64,000 nt of DNA from Serinibacter arcticus (GCF_004786095.1 NZ_RHPJ01000001.1:248001-312000), one strand, 5' to 3'; positions 37,591 through 47,511 are shown, numbered from the stretch's first letter. The notes: generated by a model from the letters alone, not told the origin. Numbers and translations: made by a program.

Positions 37591-37992
37591 TCACGTGCTG
37601 GACGGGTGCCCCTCGCGGGGTGCGGGCGTCTCGCCGTCCTTGGACGGCGACGCCGCACCCGGGGCCGGGGCGACCAGCTTCAGCCCGACCACGCACCCCA
37701 CGATCCCGACCAGGAGGAGGACCTTGACGACGGAGGCGGACTCCATACCCGTGAGCATCGCCCACGTCACCGTCAGGGCGGCCCCGACCCCGACCCACAC
37801 GGCGTAGGCCGTACCCATCGGGATGGCGCGCATCGCCGTCGCGAGACCGATCATCGACAGCGTGAGGGCGAGGGCGAACACGACGGTCGGCCCCACCTGC
37901 GAGAAGCCCTGCGAGAGGCCGAGCGCGGTGGCCCAGACGGCCTCGAGCACGGCGCTGACGAGCAGGATCGTCCAGGCGCGACGCGCGGTCAT
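37591..37992 (-). CDS. SMR family exporter subunit, probable guanidinium exporter
   Basis: 133 aa with four hydrophobic segments and the conserved Glu14-equivalent in VLEAVWATALG. The SMR signature GTAYAVWVGVGAALTVTWAML is intact. The last 25 residues are a non-membrane Pro/Ser tail. The ATG overlaps the stop of the second SMR gene (TGATG-type overlap at 37992). Paired SMR genes often form heterodimers. Because a guanidine-III riboswitch precedes the pair, guanidinium is the likely cargo rather than drugs. Confidence 0.85.
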   Translation of the reverse strand: MTARRAWTILLVSAVLEAVWATALGLSQGFSQVGPTVVFALALTLSMIGLATAMRAIPMGTAYAVWVGVGAALTVTWAMLTGMESASVVKVLLLVGIVGCVVGLKLVAPAPGAASPSKDGETPAPREGHPSST

Positions 37993-38348
37993 CAGGCCAC
38001 CACCTTCAGGCCGACGACGCACATCACGAGACCGAGCAGGAGCAGCACCCGCGCGCGGGTGATGCGCTCGGCGCCGGTGATCATGCTCCAGACGACGGCG
38101 AGCAGGGCCCCGATCCCGACCCAGACCGCGTAGGCGGTGCCGACGGGGATGGCGGTCATGGCGTGCGCGAGGCCGGCCATCGACAGGGCGAGGGCGACGA
38201 CGAAGATCGCGGACGGGACGGGTCGGCGGAACCGCTGGGACGCGGCGAGGGCCGCGGCCCACACGGCTTCGAGGACACCGGAGACGACGAGGATCGGCCA
38301 GTGCAGCTGGAGGCCGTCGAGGCTGGACAGGGCGGACGGGTCGGACAT
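37992..38348 (-). CDS. SMR family exporter subunit, first of a pair under a guanidine riboswitch
   Basis: 118 aa, four membrane segments, conserved Glu in VLEAVWAAALA and the signature GTAYAVWVGIGALLAVVWSM. A 14-residue polar N-terminal extension precedes the first helix. GAAGGA 5 nt before the ATG is the ribosome site, and the guanidine-III aptamer ends about 15 nt upstream of the start. With the following SMR gene it forms a coupled pair. The riboswitch indicates induction by guanidine. Confidence 0.87.
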   Translation of the reverse strand: MSDPSALSSLDGLQLHWPILVVSGVLEAVWAAALAASQRFRRPVPSAIFVVALALSMAGLAHAMTAIPVGTAYAVWVGIGALLAVVWSMITGAERITRARVLLLLGLVMCVVGLKVVA

Positions 38349-38363
38349 GACGTTCCTTCGCTG

Positions 38364-38401
38364 GCCGTCTTGTCCTGTGCGGGTACAGCTCCCTCGTCCG
38401 C
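38364..38401 (-). ncRNA. Guanidine-III riboswitch (ykkC-III)
   Basis: On the minus strand the motif reads GCGGACGAGG, then a variable GAGCTG, then TACCCGC, then ACAGGACAAGACGGC. It closely follows the guanidine-III aptamer consensus (CCGGACGAGG ... GUACCCGG ... CAGGACAAGACGGC). P1 (GCGG/CCGC) and the pseudoknot P2 (GCUGU with ACGGC) both pair here, with the pairing kept while bases differ. It lies 15 nt upstream of an SMR exporter gene, the usual context. In the known class guanidinium binding exposes the ribosome site. Confidence 0.9.
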
Positions 38402-38568
38402 TCGCGCATCCGTGCGCTGGTTCCAGCCTCCCACAGCGGCGACGCGCGGGCCAGGGGGCGTCGCCGAGCGCCGACGGAGCGGTGGCGCGTCCTGACCGGG
38501 TCGCACCACCGCCGTCCGACGAGGGTGAACCTACTCCTCGCGGCCGCCGCCCGCGCGACAATCGACGC

Positions 38569-38961
38569 ATGAGCATCGATCTGACCCCCGAGGGGTTCAC
38601 CTTCGTCACCGACCGCCACCTCGCCACGCTGTCGACGATGGGCCCCGGTGGCCTCATCCACACCGTCGCCGTGGGGTTCACGTGGCACGACGGCGTCGTG
38701 CGCGTCATCACGCGCGACGGGAGCCAGAAGGTGCGCAACATCGAGCGCGACGGCCTGGCCACCGTGGGTCAGGTCGCCGGACCGCAGTGGCTGAGCCTCG
38801 CGGGGCGCGCCACGGTCACGCGCGACCCCGACGCGATCGCCCGTGCCGTGGAGCTCTACGCGGGGCGCTACCGGCAGCCGCAGCCCAACCCGCTGCGCGT
38901 GGCGATCGAGCTGGTGCCCGAGCGCGTGCTCGGTTCGGCGGGGCTGATCGCGGCGTCCTGA
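38569..38961 (+). CDS. PPOX-class F420-dependent flavin/deazaflavin enzyme (putative)
   Basis: 130 aa. The split beta-barrel of pyridoxamine oxidase-like proteins is seen: FVTDRHLATLSTMGPGGLIHTVAVGFTWHDGVVRVIT, given here in two parts (FVTDRHLATLSTMGP and HTVAVGFTWHDG), then QKVRNIERDGLATVGQV. It resembles Rv1155-type actinobacterial proteins that bind F420. Its substrate is unknown. The gene diverges from the SMR pair; GACAAT stands 6 nt before the ATG. Confidence 0.75.
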   Translation: MSIDLTPEGFTFVTDRHLATLSTMGPGGLIHTVAVGFTWHDGVVRVITRDGSQKVRNIERDGLATVGQVAGPQWLSLAGRATVTRDPDAIARAVELYAGRYRQPQPNPLRVAIELVPERVLGSAGLIAAS

Positions 38962-38983
38962 GTCGGCGCACCGGGCGTCCCGC

Positions 38984-39018
38984 GGCGGCAGGCGGCAGGC
39001 GGCAGGCGGCAGGCGGCG
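38984..39018 (+). repeat. 7-bp tandem repeat GGCGGCA, about five copies
   Basis: GGCGGCA occurs four times without change (38984, 38991, 38998, 39005) and a fifth as GGCGGCG. It lies between the PPOX stop and the terminator. Replication slippage can change the copy number, so it may vary between strains. Confidence 0.9.
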
Positions 39019-39028
39019 GAGCCCGGAC

Positions 39029-39070
39029 AGCACGAAGGCCCGCCCCCCGAGGGGGACGGGCCTTCGTGCT
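39029..39070. terminator. Bidirectional terminator between PPOX gene and tmRNA
   Basis: AGCACGAAGGCCCG and CGGGCCTTCGTGCT form a perfect 14-bp stem with a CCCCC/GGGGG inner stem and small loop. It serves the tmRNA from one side and the PPOX gene from the other. Confidence 0.9.
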
Positions 39071-39081
39071 CGATCACGGGG

Positions 39082-39446
39082 TGGAGGTGGCGGGAATCGA
39101 ACCCGCGTCCGACGGTGTGGAACCAGGACTTCTCCGAGTGCAGTCAGCTGCTGTTCTGCTCGGCCCCGGCTGTGTCGCTGACAACCAGCCGACGGGCCCA
39201 GTCAACTAGAAGTCCCCGCAGCCCCGTTGACGAAGGCTACGAGCAGTGGCTCTCTTGGTGACGCCAGCAACTCGGTCGAGAGCACCCCGAGACTGACGGA
39301 CTTCTACTCTTGCTCAGGCGGCGAGAGAGAAGTCGGTGCGCTTGGAATCGGCACCTGTGGTTTTGCGCGGATCGTTAACGAGATAACCGTGCGTCCTCGA
39401 CTCGCTTCCCCTGGTTGAACGGCCGTCGTCGAAACCGTTCACCCCC
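39082..39446 (-). ncRNA. ssrA: tmRNA
   Basis: About 365 nt on the minus strand. The 5' end GGGGGTGAACGGTTTCGAC and the 3' end with T-arm TTCGATTCCCGCC plus CACCTCC A make the tRNA-like domain. The tag reading frame (39314-39352) encodes ADSKRTDFSLAA then stop TGA; with the leading Ala from the charged RNA this is the typical actinobacterial degradation tag. CCA is not encoded (CCC follows the discriminator). TAGCAT at 39478-39483 is a candidate -10, giving a short 5' leader. It works with SmpB, encoded at 43.0 kb. Confidence 0.95.
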
Positions 39447-39522
39447 GTGTTCTGTTGTCAAGCACTCGTGCGTCTCCATGCTACCGGTGCAGCGCCGCGG
39501 GGCGCACCATTATTCCGCGCCG

Positions 39523-40590
39523 TCACGCCTGAGCGGCCGGCGAACCCTCGGCCAGCGCCGCCTCGACCAGCGGCCGCACCTGCGTCCCGAGGCGTTCGAT
39601 CGCCCGGAGCTGCTCGACCTGCGGCACGCCGGCGACGTCCATCTGGAAGATCTGGCGCGTGTGTCCGACGGCGCGGTGCGTCCGCACGATCTTGGCCGCC
39701 ACCTCCTGCGGGCTCCCGACGGCGTAGGCGCCGTCGGGGGCGGCCGTCGCGTCGAACGTGATGCGGTTGGGCGCCGCGAACCCGCGCTCGCGCGAGATCG
39801 CGGTCATGCTGCGGTGCCAGTAGGGGTAGAACGTCTCGCGCGCCGAGCCCGAGTCCTCCCCCACGAAGCCGAAGCCCGACAGCGTCACCGCGGGCTGCGC
39901 CGTCGGGAAGGCCGCGCGGGCGCGGAACTCGCGCCGGTACAGGTCGGCGAGCGGCGCGAACTGCGCCGGGCGGCCGCCGATGATCGCGTAGTTGATGGGC
40001 AGCCCCAGCAGCGCGGCGCGCACCGAGGACTGCGGGTTGCCGCCGGTGGCGACAGCGACGTTGAGGTGGCGGCCACGCCCGGCCACGTCGGCGGGACGCG
40101 GGAGCACGACGGCGTCGGTCAGATCGGGGCGGAAGCGCCCGCGCCAGGTGATCGCCTCGTCGAGCGCACCGGCGTCGTCGAGCGCGAGCAGCAGCACGAC
40201 CTTCTCGTCGTACAGGTCGTCGTAGTCCTCGAGCTCGGCACCGAACAGCGGGTAGGACTCGATGAACGAGCCGCGGCCGGCGAGCAGCTCGGCGCGACCG
40301 CCCGAGAACGCGTCCATCGTGGCGAACTGCTGGTAGACCCGCACGGGGTCCTCGGTCGACAGGACCGTGACGGCGCTGCCGACGTGGATCCGGCTCGTCT
40401 GCGCGAGCGCGGCCGATATCACCGTCGCCGGCGAGGAGACGGCGTACTCGGGGCGGTGGTGCTCCCCGATGCCGACGTAGTCCAGGCCGACCTCCTCGGC
40501 GAGCCGGACGCGCTCCAGCACGTGGCGCAGCGTCACCGCCGCGTCGTCGCCGTCGCTGATGTCACCGAACGTGTAGATCCCGAGCTCCAT
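39523..40590 (-). CDS. LLM-class (luciferase-like) flavin oxidoreductase
   Basis: 355 aa from the ATG at 40590. The luciferase-like barrel starts MELGIYTFGDI and continues RLAEEVGLDYVGIGEHHRPEY, SAVTVLSTEDPVRVYQQFATMDAFSGGRAELLAGRG and GSPQEVAAKI. The members use FMNH2 or F420; which one is not clear. No neighbouring genes suggest the substrate. A long string of in-frame codons upstream of 40590 is not needed and overlaps the DoxX-like gene. Confidence 0.88.
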   Translation of the reverse strand: MELGIYTFGDISDGDDAAVTLRHVLERVRLAEEVGLDYVGIGEHHRPEYAVSSPATVISAALAQTSRIHVGSAVTVLSTEDPVRVYQQFATMDAFSGGRAELLAGRGSFIESYPLFGAELEDYDDLYDEKVVLLLALDDAGALDEAITWRGRFRPDLTDAVVLPRPADVAGRGRHLNVAVATGGNPQSSVRAALLGLPINYAIIGGRPAQFAPLADLYRREFRARAAFPTAQPAVTLSGFGFVGEDSGSARETFYPYWHRSMTAISRERGFAAPNRITFDATAAPDGAYAVGSPQEVAAKIVRTHRAVGHTRQIFQMDVAGVPQVEQLRAIERLGTQVRPLVEAALAEGSPAAQA

Positions 40591-40625
40591 GTCTATTCGA
40601 ACGCATGGAGCCCGGGACCCATTCC

Positions 40626-41036
40626 CTACTTCGAGCGGCGGTTGTCCAGCAGGAGCGACAGGCCGGCGCCCAGCATGAAGACGTCCTTGGCCACGCCGAC
40701 GCCGTCCGGCGTCGGGCGGACGCCGTCGTGGGTCAGGCCGGGAGTCTTGTGATACATCCACAGCAGCGCGCCGGAGAACGCGGTGAGGCCGAGGCCGGCG
40801 ACCAGGCGAGGCACGAACGGCAGCAGGAGGGCGGCGCCGAGCGCCGTCTCACCGACGGCGAGCAGCTTGCCGAACTCCTCCGGCTTCATGTCCTTCAGCT
40901 GCGGGAACGCGTTCGCGGCCATCGCCTGCAGGCCGGCGGCGGACTCGGCGTCCAGCGACAGCTTGCCGATGCCGGAGTTGAGGATGAACGCGCCGGTGGT
41001 GGCGCGGAGGGGAAGACGGTGCAGGGCGGCGGACAC
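40626..41036 (-). CDS. DoxX-like small membrane protein
   Basis: 136 aa, GTG start with CAGGAGG 6 nt upstream. Three to four hydrophobic segments with FILNSGIGKL, then GKLLAVGETALGAALLLPFVP, as in DoxX-related proteins. Its biochemical role is unknown. It lies 35 nt before the LLM oxidoreductase start and could share a message with it. Confidence 0.7.
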   Translation of the reverse strand: MSAALHRLPLRATTGAFILNSGIGKLSLDAESAAGLQAMAANAFPQLKDMKPEEFGKLLAVGETALGAALLLPFVPRLVAGLGLTAFSGALLWMYHKTPGLTHDGVRPTPDGVGVAKDVFMLGAGLSLLLDNRRSK

Positions 41037-41114
41037 GGAGGCCTCCTGGAGCTCGGGGACGATGCGCGTTCCAGCCTACGTCCGCCTCCCGCGCCCCCCG
41101 CGAAGCGGTCCTCG

Positions 41115-42998
41115 CTACCAGCCGCCCCCGCCACCGCCGCCGGCACCGCCGCCGACCGACGGCGTGTAGCCGCTCCCGCCGCCCGTCGACGCCGCCACCG
41201 TCGTGGTCGCCGCGAACCCGGCCGTGACCTGCCCGATCGAGCTCGAGAAGCCTCCGGAGGACCACAGCCCCAGGTAGAGCGGGCTCGCGGGGGTCAGGTA
41301 CCAGTCCGGCTGCGTCAGCTCGCCGCGGTCGAGCGCCCCGGCGAACGCCTGCGTCCAGCGCTCCTCGAGCTGCAGCGCGACGGCGTAGGGCAGGTAGGCC
41401 TCGAAGACGCTCGGGACGAGTCGCTCGCGCCCCTGCGGCCACGCGGGCTCGTCCGACGTGACGTCGCGCAGGTACCGCTCGAACGCGTGCGCCTCGCGCG
41501 TCAGCTCGCTGCCGCGCGCGGTGCGCGAGGGCATGACCGAGGAGAAGCCCATCGTCACGACGCCGAGCGCGGCGACCGCGAGACCGACGAGCCCCCAGCC
41601 GATCGTCAGCGCCAGCACGACGGCGGCGACCAGGCCGGCCACGATCAGGCCGAGACCGCCCAGCAGCCACCGGTTGCGCACCCGCCGCGGGCTGCCGGCG
41701 AACCAGCCGTGGGTCGTCACGGCGTCGTCCAACCCGATCTGGGCGGCCGCGATCGCCTTGGCGATCTCGGTCGAGCGCGTGCTGACCCGCACGGTGTCGC
41801 GGCGCTCGCCGAAGATCCCGTCGACGAGGGCGCGCTCGTAGTCGCGCAGGTCGTGCGGGCCCTGGACCCTGATGAGCTCGAAGTCGAGGTCCTCGGGGTC
41901 GACCGGTTCGGGCTCGTCCGTCGTCGGGCCGGGCTCGGGGTCCTCGTCGTCCTCCTCGGGCACGACCTCGATGTGCAGGACCCCGCGCACGGCGAGGTCG
42001 AGCAGCACGGCGACGACGTCGTGCGTCTGCGCCCGCTCGTCGATGAGGGTGCCGAACTCCCCCGGCGGCACGTCGGCCGGCGGCTCGGTCGCGAAGCCCT
42101 CGGGCAGGTCGCTCGAGACGACCCCCGTGCCGGCACCGACGGCGGTCACGGCGTCGTCGTCACGACGGCGATGACGCACCAGCAGGAGCGCGCCGACGCC
42201 TCCGACCAGCGCCGCACCCCCGACCGCGCCGGTCGCGGGCGTCACGCCGAAGGTGTTGCCGAACGTGCGTCGCGGCGCGTAGGCGACCGCGGCGTCGGGG
42301 AACGTGCCGGTCGGGTACAGCGCCGCCACGGTGAGACCCTGGCCCGGTTCGAGCCGGTCCTGCGTCACCGTGGCCCCGCCGCCGGGATCGCCGGTCGCGG
42401 CGGACCGGGCGCACGGCGTCGTCGATCGCACGCCGCCCGCGACGCACTCCAGGGACGTCGCCTCCCCCGGTGCCACGATCGTCACGGAGACGTTCTCCAT
42501 CGGCACCTCCCACCCGAGCCCGACGGCGTTCCACACGATCGAGTCCGTCGCGTCGGCGCCCTCGGCCGGCGTCGCGAGGGAGTCGAGCCGATAGCTGACG
42601 GTGTAGCTCTGCACGCCGCCGATCTCCACGTCCTCGTCGCCCACGCGGACGACGACGCCGCCGTCCTCGCGCTCGACAAGGAGGTCGGTCGGGGCTCCGG
42701 TGCTGCTGGTGACGGCGATGTCGCCGACCTCGGTGACGCGGTAGCGGTCGGGGTCGCCCTCGATCTCCTGCCGCTCGACGAGCGAGAGGTAGGGACCGTG
42801 CGCGTCGTCGTCGGGACCGAAGTCGAAGTCGAGGTCGATCGTGACCTGCGCGCCACCGTCGGCGGCCACCTCGGCCACCACCGCGTAGCGCGTGATGGTC
42901 CAGTCGTCCTCGTCCGCCTGGGCGGCGGTGGCCACCCCGGTCGTCAGCAGGAGCGTGGCCCCGGCGGTCGCGAGCAGTCGTCGGATCGGCGTTCTCAC
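41115..42998 (-). CDS. DUF2207 membrane protein
   Basis: 627 aa from the GTG at 42998. A signal peptide (AATAAQA/DE end) is followed by a DUF2207 extracellular beta-domain (DWTITRYAVVAEVAADG), a membrane segment near residue 245, a cytoplasmic linker region, two more membrane segments near 460-500, and the usual tail with Gly-rich end GGGAGGGGGGGW. The cluster HAFERYLRDV and WPQGRERL before the last part is also typical. Function is unknown though widespread in Actinobacteria. Confidence 0.88.
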   Translation of the reverse strand: MRTPIRRLLATAGATLLLTTGVATAAQADEDDWTITRYAVVAEVAADGGAQVTIDLDFDFGPDDDAHGPYLSLVERQEIEGDPDRYRVTEVGDIAVTSSTGAPTDLLVEREDGGVVVRVGDEDVEIGGVQSYTVSYRLDSLATPAEGADATDSIVWNAVGLGWEVPMENVSVTIVAPGEATSLECVAGGVRSTTPCARSAATGDPGGGATVTQDRLEPGQGLTVAALYPTGTFPDAAVAYAPRRTFGNTFGVTPATGAVGGAALVGGVGALLLVRHRRRDDDAVTAVGAGTGVVSSDLPEGFATEPPADVPPGEFGTLIDERAQTHDVVAVLLDLAVRGVLHIEVVPEEDDEDPEPGPTTDEPEPVDPEDLDFELIRVQGPHDLRDYERALVDGIFGERRDTVRVSTRSTEIAKAIAAAQIGLDDAVTTHGWFAGSPRRVRNRWLLGGLGLIVAGLVAAVVLALTIGWGLVGLAVAALGVVTMGFSSVMPSRTARGSELTREAHAFERYLRDVTSDEPAWPQGRERLVPSVFEAYLPYAVALQLEERWTQAFAGALDRGELTQPDWYLTPASPLYLGLWSSGGFSSSIGQVTAGFAATTTVAASTGGGSGYTPSVGGGAGGGGGGGW

Positions 42999-43023
42999 GT
43001 CGGGGGCTCCAAGGGGTCGGGTG

Positions 43024-43542
43024 TCAGGCGATCTCGCGCTGGCGGATGGCTCGCGTGGCCTCGCGCATGTCCTGCTTCTCGCGCAGGGTCTGGCGCTTGT
43101 CGTACTCCTTCTTGCCGCGCGCGAGGGCGATCTCGACCTTGGCGTGGCTGCCGAGGAAGTACAGCTCCAGCGGGACGATGGTGAAACCCTTCTCACCGAT
43201 CTTGCCCGCGAGCTTGTCGATCTCGAGGCGGTGCAGCAGCAGCTTCCGCTTGCGGCGCGGCGCGTGGTTGGTCCAGGTGCCCTCGGCGTACTCGGCGATG
43301 TGCACACCCTCGAGCCAGGCCTCGCCGCGGTCGATCAGCACGAAGCCGTCCACGAGCGAGGCTCGGCCGGCGCGCAGCGACTTCACCTCGGTGCCGGTCA
43401 GCGCGATGCCCGCCTCGTACGTGGCGTCGATGTGGTAGTCGTAGCGCGCCTTCTTGTTGCGGGCGACGACGACCTTGGCCGGACGGTCGGCCCTGGCGGC
43501 GGCCGCGCGCTCGGCTCGCTCGGCGTTCTTCATCCGGGACAT
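43024..43542 (-). CDS. smpB: SsrA-binding protein
   Basis: 172 aa from the ATG at 43542 (a GTG at 43548 is the alternative). It binds tmRNA and carries it to stalled ribosomes. The OB-fold core begins [23 protein letters not shown] and has [21 protein letters not shown]. The C-terminal tail [23 protein letters not shown] is the usual basic helix that enters the mRNA channel. An N-terminal Ala/Arg-rich extension of about 20 residues is added. TAGGCT 8 nt before the ATG suggests an almost leaderless message. Confidence 0.96.
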   Translation of the reverse strand: MSRMKNAERAERAAAARADRPAKVVVARNKKARYDYHIDATYEAGIALTGTEVKSLRAGRASLVDGFVLIDRGEAWLEGVHIAEYAEGTWTNHAPRRKRKLLLHRLEIDKLAGKIGEKGFTIVPLELYFLGSHAKVEIALARGKKEYDKRQTLREKQDMREATRAIRQREIA

Positions 43543-43613
43543 GGTCACCCAGCCTAGTCGCGGCCCCGCGAGGGGTCACGTGCTTTGCGCGGCGAGCGGA
43601 GCGGGCTCCGGGC

Positions 43614-44324
43614 TCAGGAGGTCGGCGCGCCCGAGGTCCCGTCGATCCCGGAGATCCGGCCCCGGTCGTCGAACGTGATCGTGAAGGCGCCGTCGGGCAG
43701 GACCAGGTGCGTGCCGTCCCAGCCCAGGTCGCGCAGGGTCGCGTAGCTGGCCAGGGCGCGGCGGTGGTCGGTGACCACGCCGGCCTGGAGCACCTCGGGC
43801 AGCAGCCGGCCGACGCGTGAGAACGTCGCGGGCGGCAGGGTCAGGCCCTCGAGCAGCATCCAGACGCGGGTGCCGCCGGAGACCGCGCCGGAGTAGGTGA
43901 ACCAGATGCCTGACGCGACGGCGGCGGCGCGCGCCAGATCCGCCGACACGGCGTAGCCGGGCGCCACCTCGCGCTGGGCGGTCTCGCCGTCCGCGGCGTC
44001 GAAGGGCACCTCACCCGAGGTGAGCTCGGGGATGCCGTAGGTCTCCCCCAGGGTGCGGGCCGCCGTCGCCGCGCGCAGCACGCCCTCGGAGTAGCCCGAC
44101 GGGTTCGCCCACCCCCAGAGCCACGACCGTGGGCCGGGGGCCGCCGACCCGAGGAGCTGCACGGGGTAGGTGGCGCTCGCCTCGCCGTCGAACGTGAACG
44201 TCCCCTCGGCCAGGTCCACGCCCCAGCGGGCGTCGGAGCCGTGGAGGTCCGTGAGGTGGAGCTGCGCCTCGTGGGAGAGGAACGCGGCGTCGTCGACGAG
44301 GGCGGTCAGACCGGGGGAACGCAT
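43614..44324 (-). CDS. DUF6882 protein
   Basis: 236 aa, ATG start preceded by AGAGGTGA. The pattern RSWLWGWANPSGYSEGVLRAA near residue 70, with two Trp, then YGIPELTSGEVPF, matches DUF6882, a cytoplasmic actinobacterial family of unknown function. No catalytic motif or membrane segment is seen. It sits between smpB and the M23 peptidase gene. Confidence 0.8.
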   Translation of the reverse strand: MRSPGLTALVDDAAFLSHEAQLHLTDLHGSDARWGVDLAEGTFTFDGEASATYPVQLLGSAAPGPRSWLWGWANPSGYSEGVLRAATAARTLGETYGIPELTSGEVPFDAADGETAQREVAPGYAVSADLARAAAVASGIWFTYSGAVSGGTRVWMLLEGLTLPPATFSRVGRLLPEVLQAGVVTDHRRALASYATLRDLGWDGTHLVLPDGAFTITFDDRGRISGIDGTSGAPTS

Positions 44325-44354
44325 CGCTTCACCTCTGCGGATCGGGGACGGACG

Positions 44355-45824
44355 TCAGTTGGTGCGGTTCCAGCCCGGAAGGGACTCCGGGTTGATCGGG
44401 GTGCCGTTGCGCCACGTCTCGACGTGCACGTGGCAGCCGGTGACGGCGCCGGTCATCCCGGTGTAGCCGAGCGTCTGCCCCTGCGAGATCGACTGGCCGT
44501 TGCTGACCGCGAACCGCGAGAGGTGGTTGTAGACGGTGACCCAGGAGTCGCCGTTGATGACGCCATGGTCGACGAGGACCTGGTTGCCGTGCGTGCCGTT
44601 GCCGCGTGCGGGACGAACGCCGACGACGGTGCCGTTCGCGGCGGAGACCTGGGGGTTGCCGCACGCGGAGCGGATGTCCGTCCCGTTGTGCATGTAGCGC
44701 CCGCCGTTGATCGGGTAGGTGCGCATGCCGAACGGCGAGGTGACGTGGAACGGCGAGGGCACGGGTGGGATCAGGCCGGCGCCGCCGCCCGATGCCGGGG
44801 GCGCCGGTGCCGGGGCGGGCGCGGGAGCCGGCGCCGGAGCACCGCCGCCGGAGCCGCGGTTGGCCTCGGCAGCCGCCTGACGCTCCCGCTCCGCCTGGGC
44901 GGCGGCCGCAGCCGCGGCCGCGGCGGCCTCGTCGGCCTTGCGCTTCTCCTCGGCCTGGCGCGCACGCTCGGCGGCCTGCGCGGCGAAGATCGCCTGGATC
45001 TCGGCGTCGAGGTTCGCGTTGTCGGTCGCGATCTGCTCCTGCTGCACCGCGATCGTGTCCTGGTAGGTCTCGAGCTCGGCCTGCTTGGCCGTCTCCTGCG
45101 TCTGCAGCGTGTCGAGGTCGTTGCGGCGGTCCTGCGCGGCGTCGCGGGCCTCGTCCGCGGCGACGACGGCCTCGTCCGCCTCGACCTTGAGCTCACCGAT
45201 GCGGACGTTGACGGCGTCGAGGCGCGACTGCGAGTTGCGCTGCGTGGCGGCCGTCGTCTCGAGCTCGTCCAGCACGTCGGTCTGCGACCGCATGGCGGAG
45301 TTGACGGCCGAGGTGCGGGTGGCGAACTCCTCGGGGCTGCCGGCGTCGAACACCACGCGCAGCGCGGTCAGGCCGTCGCCGCCGCGGTAGGTGGACCGGG
45401 CGAGCTCGCCGATCCCGTCCTCGGTGCTGGCGATCTTGGCCTGCGACTCCTCGACCTCGCCCGTCAGCGTGGTGGCCTCGGTCTCGGCGACCGTGAGGCG
45501 GTCGTCGACGGAGGTCTGGTGGCGCTCGGCCGCGGCGAGGTCCTCCACCGCCTGGTCAACCTCCGCCTGCGCGATCGGGATCTCGTTGGCGATGCGGGTC
45601 AGCTCGAGGTAGACGGTCTGCAGCGACGCGTCCGTCCCCTCCATCTCCGAGGACAGGCGCTCCTGCTCGCTCTCGTTCGCCTGGCGCTGGCTCTGCAGCT
45701 CCTCGAGCGTGTCGGCCTGCGCGATGCCGCCGACGAGCAGAACGGCGCCGGCGAGCACGGCCGCGAGAGCAGCTCGGGTGCGGTTGCGGGACCGGTGACC
45801 GGCGAGGGGGGTGCGGGAGGACAT
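44355..45824 (-). CDS. Secreted M23 peptidase with coiled coil, partner of FtsEX
   Basis: 489 aa. Signal peptide (AVLLVGGIAQA), then a long coiled coil (about residues 38-320), an Ala/Pro linker, and an M23 endopeptidase domain (about 365-485). Zinc ligands and catalytic residues are intact: HNGTD (HxxxD) and HVHVE (HxH). It is 11 nt downstream of ftsX, so it is a good candidate for a peptidoglycan hydrolase activated by FtsEX at the division site, as EnvC/PcsB/RipC-type proteins are. The regulated cross-link cannot be given. Confidence 0.92.
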   Translation of the reverse strand: MSSRTPLAGHRSRNRTRAALAAVLAGAVLLVGGIAQADTLEELQSQRQANESEQERLSSEMEGTDASLQTVYLELTRIANEIPIAQAEVDQAVEDLAAAERHQTSVDDRLTVAETEATTLTGEVEESQAKIASTEDGIGELARSTYRGGDGLTALRVVFDAGSPEEFATRTSAVNSAMRSQTDVLDELETTAATQRNSQSRLDAVNVRIGELKVEADEAVVAADEARDAAQDRRNDLDTLQTQETAKQAELETYQDTIAVQQEQIATDNANLDAEIQAIFAAQAAERARQAEEKRKADEAAAAAAAAAAQAERERQAAAEANRGSGGGAPAPAPAPAPAPAPPASGGGAGLIPPVPSPFHVTSPFGMRTYPINGGRYMHNGTDIRSACGNPQVSAANGTVVGVRPARGNGTHGNQVLVDHGVINGDSWVTVYNHLSRFAVSNGQSISQGQTLGYTGMTGAVTGCHVHVETWRNGTPINPESLPGWNRTN

Positions 45825-45835
45825 CGGGGCGAACC

Positions 45836-46755
45836 TCAGACCTTCGTGTAGCGGGACAGGCTCACGAGCGAGCTGATGGCGGCGATGGCGATCCCGATGG
45901 CCGCGAGGACCGGCGCGATGAGCCAGACCTCCGCCGTCGTGACGTAGTCGGTGACGAAACCGACCGAGCTGCTGAGCCAGTCCTCGACGCCGTACCGCAC
46001 CCCGAACCACAGGGTCCCGGTGGCGAGCACGGCACCGAGCAGCGCGGCGAGCGCACCCTCGAGCATGAACGGCAGCTGGATGAAGAAGTTGGAGGCGCCG
46101 ACGAACCTCATGATCTCGGTCTCCCGGCGTCTGCTCATCGCCGAGAGCCTGATCGTCGTGGTGATCAGCAGCACGGCCGTCACCGTCATGACGACGGCGA
46201 GACCCACCGAGAGCACGGTGGCGCGGTTCATCACCAGGAAGATCGGTTCGAAGATCTCGCGCTGGTCCAGCACCTCCTCCACCCCGGTGCGGCCGGCCAC
46301 CTCGTCCATGACGATGTCGATCTGCGTGGGATCGGTCAGCTTGACCCGGAACGAGGCCTGCATCTGGTCGACGGACAGGAGCTGGAACCAGTCCTCCTCG
46401 CCGGCCTGCGCGCGGACGGCCTCGTAGGCCTGCTCCTTGGTCTCGAAGAAGATCTCGTCCACGTAGGAGGCCATCGCGGGCGCCTCGAGGATGCCCTGGA
46501 TCTCGGTGATCTGGTCCTGCGTCGCCTCACCGCCCGCGCACGTCTCCACGCGCGGTGTGCCGCTCGGGCACAGGAAGACGGAGACCTCGACGCGGTCGTA
46601 CCACTCGCCCTTCATCTTGCCGATCTGCATCTGCAGCAGCGATGCGGCACCGACGAACGTGAGGGAGACGAACGTGACCAGGACGACGGAGACCGCCATC
46701 GACATGTTGCGCCGGAGTCCCTGGCCGATCTCGCCGAGGACGAACCTGAACCGGC

Positions 46756-46759
<4 letters not shown>
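45836..46759 (-). CDS. ftsX: Cell division protein FtsX
   Basis: 307 aa with four membrane segments: one near the N-terminus and three near the C-terminus. The large extracellular loop (about residues 50-190) carries an N-x-C-rich piece with two cysteines ([13 protein letters not shown]). The N-terminal part [20 protein letters not shown] and the C-terminal [19 protein letters not shown] are family-typical. With FtsE it transmits ATP hydrolysis to peptidoglycan hydrolases outside. ATG overlaps the ftsE stop (ATGA). Confidence 0.95.

Positions 46760-47511
<752 letters not shown>

Noticed and set aside
39447-39475. TTGACA just upstream of tmRNA as a -35 box
   Set aside because: A matching -10 would fall inside the mature tmRNA; TAGCAT farther upstream is better placed.
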